DNA of 53,524 nucleotides from an uncultured Blautia sp. (GCA_900549015.1 URMH01000018.1:1-53524), one strand, 5' to 3'; counted from the first letter of the stretch, positions 15,435 through 25,496 are shown. Made by a program: numbers and translations. The notes: generated from the letters alone by a model not told the origin.

Positions 15435-16895
15435 ATGGCAGAACAAAATAAAAGGACAGCAGTCCAGGCAGCAGGCGGATTTTTTAAAGCTGTTGGTAAT
15501 TTTTTCGCTGAGTTTGGAAACGCTGTTGTAAAAGGTGATTTATTTGTGAAGTTATCGCTGCTCTGGCTTGGGGCGGGCTATGCCCGCCGTAAGCAGTATG
15601 TAAAGGCAGTGCTTATGACAATACTTGAAGTAGCGGTAATTCTCTTTACTGTAAATTTTGCAATGGAGTATGTTCCCAAATTTGCAACTCTGGGTACAGT
15701 AAAACCGGAAAAAGTCTTCAATATGAAGACTATGAAAAATGAGTTTAACGATTATGATAACTCGTTTCAGATTTTGCTTTTTTCACTGTTCAGCTTTGTT
15801 GTGTGGTTCGCGGCAGCAATTATCTGGATAAAAAATACGGTGAATGTTTATAAGCTTCAGAAAACAGCGGAAGCAGGAAAACATATAAATAATTTTCTGG
15901 AAGATTTACACGCATATAAAGAAGAAAAATTTCATATCACACTTCTTACGCTTCCTGTACTCGGCGTTACGATTTTTACGGTAATTCCAATTCTGCTTCT
16001 TATTTTTGTGGCGTTTACAAATTACGATCAGAATCATATGCCACCTAACAGCCTGTTTACGTGGGTCGGATTTGACAACTTTATCAGTTTGTTTGGAGGC
16101 GGCGGACTTACTGCAACCTTTGGATATTCTTTTGTGCGCGTTCTGGGCTGGACGCTTGTATGGTCGTTTTTTGCAACGATTACCACATATATCGGAGGAA
16201 TTCTTCTGTCTCTTTTATTAAACAGTAAAAAGACAAGATTCCCTAAAATGTGGAGAACATTATTTATTGTTACTATCGCAGTACCGCAGTTTGTATCCCT
16301 TCTTCTTGTAAGAAACTTTTTTGCAAACGGAGGAATTGTAAACACATTCTGCAGCAACATCGGACTTACAGATTTTCTGAGAGATATTGGACTTATTTCC
16401 ACAAGCTATGTGCCGTTTTTATCAGCTCCCGGATGGGCGCATGTAATGATTATTTTAATCAATATCTGGATTGGCGTGCCGTATCAGATGCTGATCTCCA
16501 CAGGTGTTCTTATGAACCTTCCTTCTGATCAGCTTGAGAGCGCTAGGGTTGACGGGGCAACTTCCTTCCAGATTTTCAGAAAAATCACAATGCCGTATCT
16601 TCTGTTTGTAACAGGCCCGGCGCTGATCACTGATTTTGTAAAGAATATTAATAACTTTAATGTTATTTATCTTCTGACAGAAAATGTTTATACAACAACA
16701 AATCAGGCAATGGCAAACTCTCAGGCAACGGAAGTGGATCTTCTTGTTACATGGCTGTTCCGTCTGACACAGGATTACTATAATTATAAGATGGCGTCGG
16801 CAATCGGTATTATGGTATTTATCATCTGTTCTGTATTTACGCTGGTTGCATTTAACAGAATGATAAAAGGAGACAGGGAGGGAACGTATCAATGA
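15435..16895 (+). CDS. MalF-type permease with N-terminal extension
   Basis: 486 residues, longer than ordinary CUT1 permeases. About 170 extra residues at the N-terminus contain an amphipathic start, a YARRKQYVKAVLMTILEVAVI membrane segment and another at SLFSFVVWFAAAIIWI. The normal permease follows, with the large periplasmic-type loop (FTNYDQNHMPPNSLFTWVGF) and the EAA loop ESARVDGATSFQIFRKITMP. Such extensions are known in MalF. The RBS is AAGGAAAGG. Confidence 0.92.
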   Translation: MAEQNKRTAVQAAGGFFKAVGNFFAEFGNAVVKGDLFVKLSLLWLGAGYARRKQYVKAVLMTILEVAVILFTVNFAMEYVPKFATLGTVKPEKVFNMKTMKNEFNDYDNSFQILLFSLFSFVVWFAAAIIWIKNTVNVYKLQKTAEAGKHINNFLEDLHAYKEEKFHITLLTLPVLGVTIFTVIPILLLIFVAFTNYDQNHMPPNSLFTWVGFDNFISLFGGGGLTATFGYSFVRVLGWTLVWSFFATITTYIGGILLSLLLNSKKTRFPKMWRTLFIVTIAVPQFVSLLLVRNFFANGGIVNTFCSNIGLTDFLRDIGLISTSYVPFLSAPGWAHVMIILINIWIGVPYQMLISTGVLMNLPSDQLESARVDGATSFQIFRKITMPYLLFVTGPALITDFVKNINNFNVIYLLTENVYTTTNQAMANSQATEVDLLVTWLFRLTQDYYNYKMASAIGIMVFIICSVFTLVAFNRMIKGDREGTYQ

Positions 16896-17746
16896 GAAAA
16901 ATGAAAGGAAACAGAACTTCCAGTATTATACTTCATAATCTTTTTATTGCAGTTCTGGCAATTTTCTGGCTGATTCCAATCGTGTGGCTTGTATGTACCT
17001 CCTTCAGTTCGTATTCCGGTATGAATACAAGCACATTTTTTCCGGAAAAATGGAGCATTGTAAATTATGTGAAATTGTTTCACCCTGATTCCGTGGCGCA
17101 GTTTCCGCAGTGGTTTATTAATACCTTTATTATTGCCTGCTTTACATGTGTGATTTCTACTATGTTTGTTCTTATGGTAGCGTATGCAGTATCGGTTATG
17201 CGCTTTAAGATGAGAAAACCCCTTATGAATATGGCAGTGATCCTTACCATGTTTCCGGGAATGCTTGCCATGATCGCCGTGTATTTTACTTTAAAGTCTT
17301 TCGGACTTACAAACAGTTATGCAGGTCTTATTATGGTTTATTCTGCGTCATCAGGTCTTGGTTATCTGATCGCAAAGGGATTTTTTGACACGGTACCGAG
17401 AGCTTTATGTGAAGCTGCAAGGATTGACGGGTGCAGCGAGGCAAGGATTTTTTTCCAGATGGTATTGCCTATGAGCCGTCCGATCGTAGTATATACAGTA
17501 ATCAGCAGCTTCCTTGTTCCGTGGATGGATTTTGTTTATGCGAAGATGATTCTCAATGCGGGAATTTCTTCTAAATATACAGTTGCAGTGGGATTATTTA
17601 AAATGCTGGATAAGAGCCTTATTAACAGCTATTTCACACAGTTCTGTGCCGGCGGTGTGCTCGTTTCCATTCCTATTTCCATTCTGTTTATTATTATGCA
17701 GAAATTCTATGTGGAAGGAATTACAGGCGGCGCTGTAAAAGGCTGA
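16892..17746 (+). CDS. MalG-type permease
   Basis: 284 residues, overlapping the MalF-type gene by 4 nt (ATGA), so the two are translationally coupled. Six helices, the EAA loop CEAARIDGCSEARIFFQMVLP, and the C-terminal EGITGGAVKG. It completes the transporter channel. No ATPase is encoded nearby. Confidence 0.93.
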   Translation: MRKMKGNRTSSIILHNLFIAVLAIFWLIPIVWLVCTSFSSYSGMNTSTFFPEKWSIVNYVKLFHPDSVAQFPQWFINTFIIACFTCVISTMFVLMVAYAVSVMRFKMRKPLMNMAVILTMFPGMLAMIAVYFTLKSFGLTNSYAGLIMVYSASSGLGYLIAKGFFDTVPRALCEAARIDGCSEARIFFQMVLPMSRPIVVYTVISSFLVPWMDFVYAKMILNAGISSKYTVAVGLFKMLDKSLINSYFTQFCAGGVLVSIPISILFIIMQKFYVEGITGGAVKG

Positions 17747-17763
17747 TTCAGCAGGAGAGTATT

Positions 17764-18540
17764 ATGGGTACAGGTATGGGAAGAAGAGGTGTTGTGTGGA
17801 AGACACCTGATATAACGGCAGATGGCTTGAAAATATTTGCATGGGCGATGATGCTTTTTCAGTATATAGGCGTGATTATTGTGGAAAAAGGCATGATCTG
17901 TCTGGAACAATATACGCAGGAGGAGCTTTCTGCCGCGCTTGCAGAAGATTCTCATCTTATGATGCTTGCAGGAGTGGGATCTGTTCTTCAGCTTCTCGGA
18001 GGTATGGCAATTCCTTTATTTGCCTTCCTTCTTGTGGAAGGATTTCGAAACACTTCCAGTTATAAGAAGTATCTTGCGGCAGTTGCATTTTTTTCGCTTA
18101 TAAGTGAAGTACCGTATGATTTTGCAATGAAGAGTAAGTTTTTTGATTTTTCAAATCAGAATGCCCTTACAGGAACGCTTATCTCTCTTTTCATGCTGTA
18201 CGGACTGCGCCTTGTAAAAAGATACAGTGGTTTTTTGAAGAGAATAATGCAGTTTTGTATTGTTCTGGCAGCAGTTATGTGGGCTGGTTTTTTCCGGGTA
18301 GAATTTGGGCTTTGCATGGTACTTTTAACGTCTGTATTTTATATTTTTTACGAGAAAAACGTGTTGAAAACAGTTTTGGGAGCAATCATCAGTCTCATGT
18401 ACATAACCGGTCCTCTGTCCTTTTACGGAATCTGGTGTTACAACGGGGCGCGCAGAGATAAAATTCCAAAATATGTATTTTATATAGCCTATCCTCTTAT
18501 GCTTCTTGCGCTGGGGATAATAAAAGATGTGATGATTTAA
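17764..18540 (+). CDS. TraX-family membrane protein
   Basis: 258 residues, about eight hydrophobic helices. DGLKIFAWAMMLFQYIG near the start, PLFAFLLVEGFRNTSSYKKYL and the end NGARRDKIPKYVFYIAYP match TraX, the family of the F-plasmid pilin N-acetylase and its many chromosomal relatives. It lies between malG-type and GH42 genes with 17- and 12-nt gaps and is clearly part of the operon. It may be a sugar or polymer acetyltransferase, but its substrate is unknown. Confidence 0.8.
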   Translation: MGTGMGRRGVVWKTPDITADGLKIFAWAMMLFQYIGVIIVEKGMICLEQYTQEELSAALAEDSHLMMLAGVGSVLQLLGGMAIPLFAFLLVEGFRNTSSYKKYLAAVAFFSLISEVPYDFAMKSKFFDFSNQNALTGTLISLFMLYGLRLVKRYSGFLKRIMQFCIVLAAVMWAGFFRVEFGLCMVLLTSVFYIFYEKNVLKTVLGAIISLMYITGPLSFYGIWCYNGARRDKIPKYVFYIAYPLMLLALGIIKDVMI

Positions 18541-18552
18541 CAGGAGGTTTCT

Positions 18553-20577
18553 ATGGACTTTAAGACGAACAGGCTTCTTCACGGAGGCGATTACAATCCG
18601 GAACAGTGGCTGGACAGACCGGATATTCTTGAGAAAGATTTAGATATGCTGGAAGAAGCTGGCTGTAATGTAGTAAGCCTTGGGATTTTTTCCTGGTCAA
18701 CCCTTGAGCCGGAGGAAGGCGTATTTAATTTTGAGTGGCTGGAGAATATTATCAATAAGCTTTATGAAAGAGGAATTTCCGTAATTCTTGCAACTCCGTC
18801 TGCTTCAAGACCAAAATGGCTGGCTGACAAATATCCGGAGGTACTGAGAGTTGATGGTGAGAGAAAAAGAGCGCTTTACGGATTTCGCCATAATCACTGC
18901 TATACCTCTCCTGTTTACAGAGAAAAAACAGCAATCATAAACAAAAAACTGGCAGAGCGTTTTGGAAATCATCCGGCAGTGATTATGTGGCATATTTCAA
19001 ATGAATTTGGTGGAGAGTGCCACTGTCCCCTTTGTCAGGAAGCATTCCGCAACTGGCTGAAGGAGAAATATGGCACGATTGAAAACTTAAATAAGAAATG
19101 GTGTACAACCTTCTGGAGCCATACATATAACAGCTTTGAGCAGATTGAAAGCCCGTCTCCCATTGGCGAGACACAGCTTCATGCGTTAAATCTTGACTGG
19201 AAACGTTTTGTGACTCATCAGACGGCAGATTTTATTCATCATGAAATACAGGCTGTTCGAGAGGGAGGAAGCGAGCTTCCTACAACTGCAAACCTCATGT
19301 ACTATTTTGACGGATTAAATTATTTTGAACTTGCAAAAGAAATTGATGTGGTTTCCTGGGATACATATCCTACATGGCATAAGCAGGATGTGATTGAGAC
19401 TGCGTATGAAAATGGAATGTGCCACGATCTGATGCGTTCTCTCAAGAAAAAACCGTTTTTCCAGATGGAATCATGTCCTACCTCTACAAACTGGCAGAGT
19501 GTGAGTAAGCTGAAAAAACCGGGGGTACTATTTGCACAGTCCATGCAGGCGATTGCCCACGGAGGCGAAGGAGCTCTTTATTTCCAGATTCGCCAGAGCA
19601 GAGGTGCTTCCGAGAAGTTTCACGGAGCTGTTATCGACCATTACGGAGGAAACGATACAAGAGTATTCCGTGAGGTAAGTCAGGTTGGGAAAACTTTAAA
19701 AGAAATTTCGGTTCTTGCAGGAAGTGAAGTAAAAAGCCAGGCTGCGCTCCTTTATGACTGGGACAGCCAGTGGGCAATGGAAGACAGCCAGGGACCGAGA
19801 AATAAAGGGCTTCATTACAGAGAGGCACAGTTAAAGTATTACAAAGGTTTCCGTAAACTTGGGCTGAATGTGGACCTTGTAGATATGACATGCGACCTTT
19901 CCGGCTATAAAATCTTTGCGGCTCCCATGTGCTATATGTTTCGTGACGGATTTGAGGAAAAAGTGCGGAAATTTGTGGAAGACGGTGGAATCTTTATTGC
20001 AACTTACTGGTCCGGAATTGTAGATGATACAGATAAATGTTTTCTTGGAGGTGTTCCTCACGGACTTATGGATGTTCTTGGAATCCGCAGTACAGAGATT
20101 GACGGTCTTTATGACTGGGAAGAAAATTCTCTTGTGCCTGTTGAGGGAAATGCTCTGGGAATGGAGAAAACATACTCCTGTAAATATCTCTGTGACCTTG
20201 TAGAGCTTCGCGGAGCAGAGACTGTTATGACATACGGAAGCGATTTCTATAAAGGCTATCCTGCCCTTACTGTAAATTCTTACGGAAAAGGAAAGGCCTG
20301 GTATGTGGCAGCAGATGCAGAGAAAGAATTCCAGGAAGATTTACTTAAGAAAATCGCAGAGCAAAGCGGAATTTCCTGCGGAATCAAAGGGGATATTCCG
20401 GAGGGACTTGAAGTGACTTCAAGAGAAACAGAAGAAGAGCGCTTCTATATTTATCAGAACTGGAGCGGGGAGGAAGCAGCACTTCCCCTTCCTGAGGGAG
20501 AGATAGAGGCTGTATATGGAGAATATGGTGATAAACTTGCTCCATGCGGTCTTGTGGTTATTAAAATAAAGAAATAA
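18553..20577 (+). CDS. GH42 beta-galactosidase
   Basis: 674 residues, normal GH42 length. The catalytic acid/base is E151 (WHISNEFGGECHC) and the nucleophile E306 (FFQMESCPT). C116, C156, C158 and C161 match the zinc cluster of GH42 enzymes. The central trimerisation domain and the C-terminal beta domain follow. There is no signal peptide, so it is cytoplasmic and hydrolyses imported beta-galactosides. It is the last gene of the LacI-controlled operon (RBS AGGAGG) and is followed by a strong terminator. Confidence 0.95.
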   Translation: MDFKTNRLLHGGDYNPEQWLDRPDILEKDLDMLEEAGCNVVSLGIFSWSTLEPEEGVFNFEWLENIINKLYERGISVILATPSASRPKWLADKYPEVLRVDGERKRALYGFRHNHCYTSPVYREKTAIINKKLAERFGNHPAVIMWHISNEFGGECHCPLCQEAFRNWLKEKYGTIENLNKKWCTTFWSHTYNSFEQIESPSPIGETQLHALNLDWKRFVTHQTADFIHHEIQAVREGGSELPTTANLMYYFDGLNYFELAKEIDVVSWDTYPTWHKQDVIETAYENGMCHDLMRSLKKKPFFQMESCPTSTNWQSVSKLKKPGVLFAQSMQAIAHGGEGALYFQIRQSRGASEKFHGAVIDHYGGNDTRVFREVSQVGKTLKEISVLAGSEVKSQAALLYDWDSQWAMEDSQGPRNKGLHYREAQLKYYKGFRKLGLNVDLVDMTCDLSGYKIFAAPMCYMFRDGFEEKVRKFVEDGGIFIATYWSGIVDDTDKCFLGGVPHGLMDVLGIRSTEIDGLYDWEENSLVPVEGNALGMEKTYSCKYLCDLVELRGAETVMTYGSDFYKGYPALTVNSYGKGKAWYVAADAEKEFQEDLLKKIAEQSGISCGIKGDIPEGLEVTSRETEEERFYIYQNWSGEEAALPLPEGEIEAVYGEYGDKLAPCGLVVIKIKK

Positions 20578-20591
20578 GTGTTTTGGTATGC

Positions 20592-20628
20592 CGGAAAAGC
20601 TCCTATTAGGGGCTTTTCCGTTTTTTTT
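20592..20628 (+). terminator. Terminator of the galactoside operon
   Basis: CGGAAAAGCTCC pairs with GGGGCTTTTCCG (one mismatch), then eight Ts. It overlaps the last codons of the convergent MATE gene, whose lysine-rich C-terminus is encoded by its T-run. Confidence 0.85.
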
Positions 20629-21958
20629 CATACGATTTCCTATAATATAGTAATATAAATGCAATTCCTGATACTATCCAGGAAACAATGTAAATCCAGA
20701 CAATGCATTCCATTGTATTAAATTTGGGCAGAACTGCCCAGATACAAATAACCCGAAGAAAACAAATGGTAAGGAGGGTAGTAATCATTGGTGTTACAGT
20801 CTCGCCAAGTCCGCAGCAGACACCTGAAAAGGCTTCTGCGATTGCATAGAAGATAAAAAATGGAGCCATCATCTGCATATATTTTACAACTAGTGGAATA
20901 AGAGTAGGAACATCTTTCTCTGCTATAAACCATGGACCTAAAATACCAGAACAAAAATATAAAAGCAAACTTACGACTCCAACGGAAATGACAGACAAGC
21001 CTGCACCCGTAAATGCACCTTTTTTTACTCTGTCAAATTTTCCGGCGCCTATGTTCTGTGCTGTATATGTGGTGAGAGCAGGTCCCATGGAATCGGCAAT
21101 CAGCCAGATGATCATATCAAGCTTGTCACAAATTCCCCATGCTGCAATACTGTTCGTTCCCATTGTGTTTACACTTGCCTGAATAATGGAATTGGCAATA
21201 GGGAACAGCATTGACTGAAGAGCAAGAGGAAACCCTTTTTTTATCATTATACCCATATGTTCACGGCAAATGCCAGCCTTAAATATATGAATTTTTTCTT
21301 CTATAAAATCAGATTTTATTAAAATAATATATAGTACAAATGAGCTGATAATCTGGGCAAGCACAGTTGCAGCAGCAGCTCCGCTCACACCTGCATGGAA
21401 GACGCCAACCAAAAGGAAATTCCCGGCAATATTTATAAGACTGGATAAAATAAGAACGTATAGCGGTCTTTTGGAATCTCCATATGCACGTAAAATACCG
21501 GCTATCATATTATAGAGAATCATCGACCATAATCCAGAAAAGTAAATCTGGCAGTAAATAAGTGCGTCATTGTAAATATCAACTGGGACGGACATAATAT
21601 CAAGCATATGGGATGCAAAATATACACCGCATACAGAGCAGATGATTCCAAGGATTACTGCGGTTAAAAGTGCAGTGCGTACTGCGCAGTGCATACTTTT
21701 TTTATCCTTTGCACCAAAATAACCGGAAATCATGATTGTTGCACCAGTAGCAAGACCGTTCATAAAATTAATTGGAAATTTAAACAGTGTATGTACAGAG
21801 TCAATGGCTGCAAGTCCGCTCTTACCGGTAAACTGCCCCACGATAATAGCGTCTGCAGTTGTGTAAAGCTGCTGAATCAGGCTTCCTGCTATAAGAGGCA
21901 GTACGAACAGCAGCAAAGCTTTTGCAATATTTCCATGAATCAAGTCATTTTTTTTCAT
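20606..21958 (-). CDS. MATE-family efflux transporter
   Basis: 450 residues, twelve predicted helices. The start (MKKNDLIHGNIAKALLLFVLPLIAGSLIQQLYTTADAIIVG) and the repeated inner half (MLFPIANSIIQASVNTMGTNSIAAWGI) are characteristic MATE features. It probably exports a cationic compound using a sodium or proton gradient. Its start codon lies 6 nt after the OppF stop, so it belongs to the cobalamin-riboswitch operon, an unusual place for a MATE pump. Confidence 0.92.
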   Translation of the reverse strand: MKKNDLIHGNIAKALLLFVLPLIAGSLIQQLYTTADAIIVGQFTGKSGLAAIDSVHTLFKFPINFMNGLATGATIMISGYFGAKDKKSMHCAVRTALLTAVILGIICSVCGVYFASHMLDIMSVPVDIYNDALIYCQIYFSGLWSMILYNMIAGILRAYGDSKRPLYVLILSSLINIAGNFLLVGVFHAGVSGAAAATVLAQIISSFVLYIILIKSDFIEEKIHIFKAGICREHMGIMIKKGFPLALQSMLFPIANSIIQASVNTMGTNSIAAWGICDKLDMIIWLIADSMGPALTTYTAQNIGAGKFDRVKKGAFTGAGLSVISVGVVSLLLYFCSGILGPWFIAEKDVPTLIPLVVKYMQMMAPFFIFYAIAEAFSGVCCGLGETVTPMITTLLTICFLRVICIWAVLPKFNTMECIVWIYIVSWIVSGIAFILLYYRKSYEKKRKSP

Positions 21959-21963
21959 ATTGT

Positions 21964-22935
21964 CTATCCTCTGTTTTTATTAAATAAATGACAGGCAATA
22001 TTGTGACCGGGTTCCAGTTCAAGCAGAGCAGGTTTTTCTTTTTTACAAATATCCATACAGTGGGGACATCTTCCCTGAAAAGGACAGCCTTTTGGCAAAT
22101 CCAAAGGACTTGGGGCTTCGCCGTCAACGTTTTCAATGGGGGTGGAAAAATCCATATTTATATCAAAGACAGATTCCATTAAAGCTTTTGTGTAAGGGTG
22201 TACTGCCTTTGTTGAAAGCTCTTTTCCCTGTATAACTTCCACAAGATTTCCCAGATACATAACTGCAATTTGATGGGATACAGACTGAACCAGTGCAATA
22301 TCGTGGCAAATAAAGCCAATGGTAATATGTTTTTCCTTTTGAAGCTTTGTAATCAGTTCGATAATTGTTTTCTGGACAGAAACATCAAGTGCTGCTGTAG
22401 CTTCATCTAATATTATGATTTCGGGTTCCAGTGCAAGTGCTCTTGCAATAGCCACGCGCTGGCGCTGTCCTCCGCTCATATTGTGGGGATAACGGTCTGC
22501 AAATTCTTCCGGCAGCTCAACCAGTTGAAGAAGTTTTTTGCAGGCAGCGTCTTTTTCAGATTTTTTTATTTTTTTAAAATTAATCAGTGGTTCACATATA
22601 ATATCACGAATCCGCATTTTAGGATTAAAAGAAGAAGCAGGATCCTGGAAGACCATCTGAATATGCTGGCGGTGCTGCCGTAATTCTTCACCTTTCAGCT
22701 TTGTAATATCTGTTCCGTGATATAAAATTTTTCCTTCGGAAGGTTTGTCCAGAGACACCAGAAATTCCATAAATGTACTTTTTCCGCAGCCGGACTCTCC
22801 TACTAATCCAAGAGTTTCACCTTTATACATTTTCAGGCTTATATCATTATTTGCAAGTAAAGTACGATTATTTGAAGCCGGAAATCTTTTTGTTATATGT
22901 ATTGCTTCTAATATTACTTCACGTTTTTCAGACAT
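21964..22935 (-). CDS. OppF/DppF-type ABC ATPase
   Basis: 323 residues from ATG 22935, chosen for the RBS TTGGAGG; a longer frame to 23043 lacks one. Walker A is GESGCGKST, the signature MSGGQRQRVAIARA, Walker B EIIILDEATAALD. The C-terminal oligopeptide-transporter tail has a cysteine cluster (GCPFQGRCPHCMDIC and later IAC). It overlaps the OppD gene by 8 nt. It powers import together with OppD. Confidence 0.93.
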   Translation of the reverse strand: MSEKREVILEAIHITKRFPASNNRTLLANNDISLKMYKGETLGLVGESGCGKSTFMEFLVSLDKPSEGKILYHGTDITKLKGEELRQHRQHIQMVFQDPASSFNPKMRIRDIICEPLINFKKIKKSEKDAACKKLLQLVELPEEFADRYPHNMSGGQRQRVAIARALALEPEIIILDEATAALDVSVQKTIIELITKLQKEKHITIGFICHDIALVQSVSHQIAVMYLGNLVEVIQGKELSTKAVHPYTKALMESVFDINMDFSTPIENVDGEAPSPLDLPKGCPFQGRCPHCMDICKKEKPALLELEPGHNIACHLFNKNRG

Positions 22936-23710
22936 ATCGTTTACCTCCAAGAGAAGGAACTGCTTCCAGTAGTTTTCTGGTATATTCGTTATCTGATTCT
23001 TGCAGAATATACTCCCTGGTTCCCTGCTCCTCAATTTTTCCATCTTTCATAACAACAATGAAATCTGACATATAAGCAGCTACTCCCAGATTATGGGTTA
23101 CAATAATAATACCGGTATGATAATCATCACGTAGCTGCATCATCTGGCGTACAATTTGAGCCTGTGTTGTTACGTCAAGTGCAGAAGTGGGTTCATCTGC
23201 AAGAAGCAGCTTTGGCTGGTATGTCATACCCATGGCAATACCAACACGCTGCCGCATACCGCCGGAAAGCTGAAATGGATAGGAGTGCATTATGTTATCG
23301 CCAGAGGGGAGCCGCATACGCTCAAGCATTTCAACACCTTTTTCCCAGGCTTCTCTTTTTGAAAGTTTTTCGTGCGTAAGAATATATTCTGTAAAAACAC
23401 TGCCGATTTTCCGGGTGGGGTTCATCATGGCACCACTGTCCTGAAAAATCATAGAGATGTCAGAACCGCGAAGTTTTCTCCATTGTTCCGGGGTGTAGGA
23501 TAATAAATCGTTTCCCTCGAATGTAATACTCCCGCTCGTGACTTTTCCTCCGCCGGGAAGAAGACCTAAAACAGCACGAATTACAGATGTTTTACCGCTG
23601 CCTGATTCGCCTACAAGGGAAATAATTTGTCCAGGTTTCATATCCAGATGAAAGTTCTGAACAGTTAAATCATTTTGATAAGAAATTGTCACATCTTTCA
23701 GTTTTAACAT
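22928..23710 (-). CDS. OppD/DppD-type ABC ATPase
   Basis: 260 residues from ATG 23710; a GTG at 23722 overlaps the likely RBS GAGGTG. Walker A is GESGSGKTS, the signature LSGGMRQRVGIA, Walker B KLLLADEPTSALD, followed by the H-loop IVTHNLGVAA. It lacks the long C-terminal oligopeptide tail of many OppD proteins and ends at LGGKRYV, which fits the shorter Nik/Cnt-type ATPases as well. Confidence 0.92.
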   Translation of the reverse strand: MLKLKDVTISYQNDLTVQNFHLDMKPGQIISLVGESGSGKTSVIRAVLGLLPGGGKVTSGSITFEGNDLLSYTPEQWRKLRGSDISMIFQDSGAMMNPTRKIGSVFTEYILTHEKLSKREAWEKGVEMLERMRLPSGDNIMHSYPFQLSGGMRQRVGIAMGMTYQPKLLLADEPTSALDVTTQAQIVRQMMQLRDDYHTGIIIVTHNLGVAAYMSDFIVVMKDGKIEEQGTREYILQESDNEYTRKLLEAVPSLGGKRYV

Positions 23711-23725
23711 GTTTATTTTCACCTC

Positions 23726-24553
23726 TTATTCATTTTTTGGATCCAGAATATCCCGGACAGAGTCCCCTAACATATTGAACACAATAACGACAATAAAAAT
23801 GGCCAGACCAGGGAAAATCATCAGCCATGGAGCTGTTTGCATATATGCTCTTCCTTCATTCAGCATATATCCCCATTCCGGCGCCGGCGGTTTTGAGCCA
23901 AATCCAAGGAATGACATGGATGCAAGTTCCAGCATCATAGAACCAATATCAGTAGCTGCTGTAATAATTAAGGTAGGGATTACATTTGGAAGCATGTAGC
24001 GGAGCAGCATATAAGGAGTTTTTGAACCGGTTACAATAGCGGCAGATACATAATCGCAGTCGCGAATTTTAAGAACCAGACTTCGTGCCAGACGGGCATA
24101 TTTGGTCCAGCTTACAATAACGATGGCGATAATTGCATTTTTGATACTGGCGCCCATAATACCTGCTACTGCAAGTGCAAGTACAAGTCCGGGGAAAGCA
24201 ACCATCATATCTGCAACACGCATGATTACAGAATCAATCCAGCCGCCAAAATATCCGGAAATAATTCCCATAAAAGAACCAACTAAAAAAATAAGTATAA
24301 CAACACCAAAGGTCGCACTTAATGATGAACGTGCACCGTAAATAACCCTTGTAAAAATATCCCGTCCCATTTTGTCTGTGCCGAATATATGCTCTTTACT
24401 TGGCGGAAGAAGGGCATCAGCAAGGGAACCTTTTAATGGGTCTGCACCCCCTGTTACAAGAGGGGCGAAAATTGCTGTCAGAATAATAAGAAGTGCCAGG
24501 ATAGAGAACACAACAAAGGTTTTATTTTGTAAAAACATATTTTTCTTTTTCAT
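23726..24553 (-). CDS. OppC/NikC-type ABC permease
   Basis: 275 residues, about six helices. PLKGSLADALLPPSKEHIFG and TDKMGRDIFTRVIYGARSSL are the OppC/DppC/NikC hallmark, and YVSAAIVTGSKTPYMLLRYM is the EAA-type loop. RBS AAAGGAG. It forms the channel with OppB. Confidence 0.93.
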   Translation of the reverse strand: MKKKNMFLQNKTFVVFSILALLIILTAIFAPLVTGGADPLKGSLADALLPPSKEHIFGTDKMGRDIFTRVIYGARSSLSATFGVVILIFLVGSFMGIISGYFGGWIDSVIMRVADMMVAFPGLVLALAVAGIMGASIKNAIIAIVIVSWTKYARLARSLVLKIRDCDYVSAAIVTGSKTPYMLLRYMLPNVIPTLIITAATDIGSMMLELASMSFLGFGSKPPAPEWGYMLNEGRAYMQTAPWLMIFPGLAIFIVVIVFNMLGDSVRDILDPKNE

Positions 24554-24557
24554 GGTC

Positions 24558-25496
24558 TTACTCCTTTAAACGCATACGCGGGTCAATATAAACATAAGAA
24601 GCGTCAACAATCAGGTTAATTATCATGTAAATCAGCGCGAGCCATATTACGTAGCCCTGAATCAGGTTATAGTCACTGGAAGTAATTGCTGAAACTGCAA
24701 GATTTCCCAGACCAGGATATGAAAAAATAACCTCTACTACGCTGGTTCCTCCAAGTAGAGAACCAATGGAAAGACCAAACATCGTAATAAGAGGAAGCAG
24801 AGAATTAGGAAATACGTTGCGCCAGATGATTCTTGATTTTTTTATGCCGCGTGCCTGTGCGCCGATAACATAGTCCTGATTTAATTCGTCAAGAATTGCG
24901 GTTCTCACCTGACGTGTATACTTGGAAGACATTGCAATGGCAAGTGTCAATGCTGGCAGAAACAAACTTTTAAAGTCTCCTGCGGAGCTGATAACCGGGA
25001 ATATATTAAAATAAACGCAAAAGGCAAGCATTAACAACAAACCGACCCAGAAGTTAGGCATGGCACAGCCAAGAAATGTAATTCCTCTGACGAGATAATC
25101 AATCCATTTATCTTTATAGATAGCTGAAATCACACCAAGAGGTATGGAGATAATCAGCATTAAGAACATGGACATTAAAGTAAGTTTTAAAGTGGGCCAG
25201 AGTCTGGCTGCCAGAAGTTCCGTAACCGGTTTATTTAAGCTGTAAGATTTTCCGAAATCGCCATGTAAACAATTGGAAAGCCAACGTGTATACTGCACTA
25301 TAAATGGGTCATTTAATCCCAGTTCTTCTCTTGTTTCCTCAATCATTTCCTCTGTTGGCATGACACCGGTTGCAGTATACATATTGCGAACAGGGTCTCC
25401 GGGAGAAATATAGGTAAGTCCAAATGTAATAAAGCTGATTCCAAGTAATACAATTACAATTTGTAAAAGACGTTTAAGAATTTGCTTTTTATTCAA
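24558..25496 (-). CDS. OppB/NikB-type ABC permease
   Basis: 312 residues. Start MNKKQILKRLLQIVIVLLG; FGLTYISPGDPVRNMY is the family motif near the N-terminus, and YVIGAQARGIKKSRIIWRNV is the EAA-type loop. It ends DPRMRLKE, as usual. The stop lies 4 nt before the OppC start. Confidence 0.93.
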   Translation of the reverse strand: MNKKQILKRLLQIVIVLLGISFITFGLTYISPGDPVRNMYTATGVMPTEEMIEETREELGLNDPFIVQYTRWLSNCLHGDFGKSYSLNKPVTELLAARLWPTLKLTLMSMFLMLIISIPLGVISAIYKDKWIDYLVRGITFLGCAMPNFWVGLLLMLAFCVYFNIFPVISSAGDFKSLFLPALTLAIAMSSKYTRQVRTAILDELNQDYVIGAQARGIKKSRIIWRNVFPNSLLPLITMFGLSIGSLLGGTSVVEVIFSYPGLGNLAVSAITSSDYNLIQGYVIWLALIYMIINLIVDASYVYIDPRMRLKE

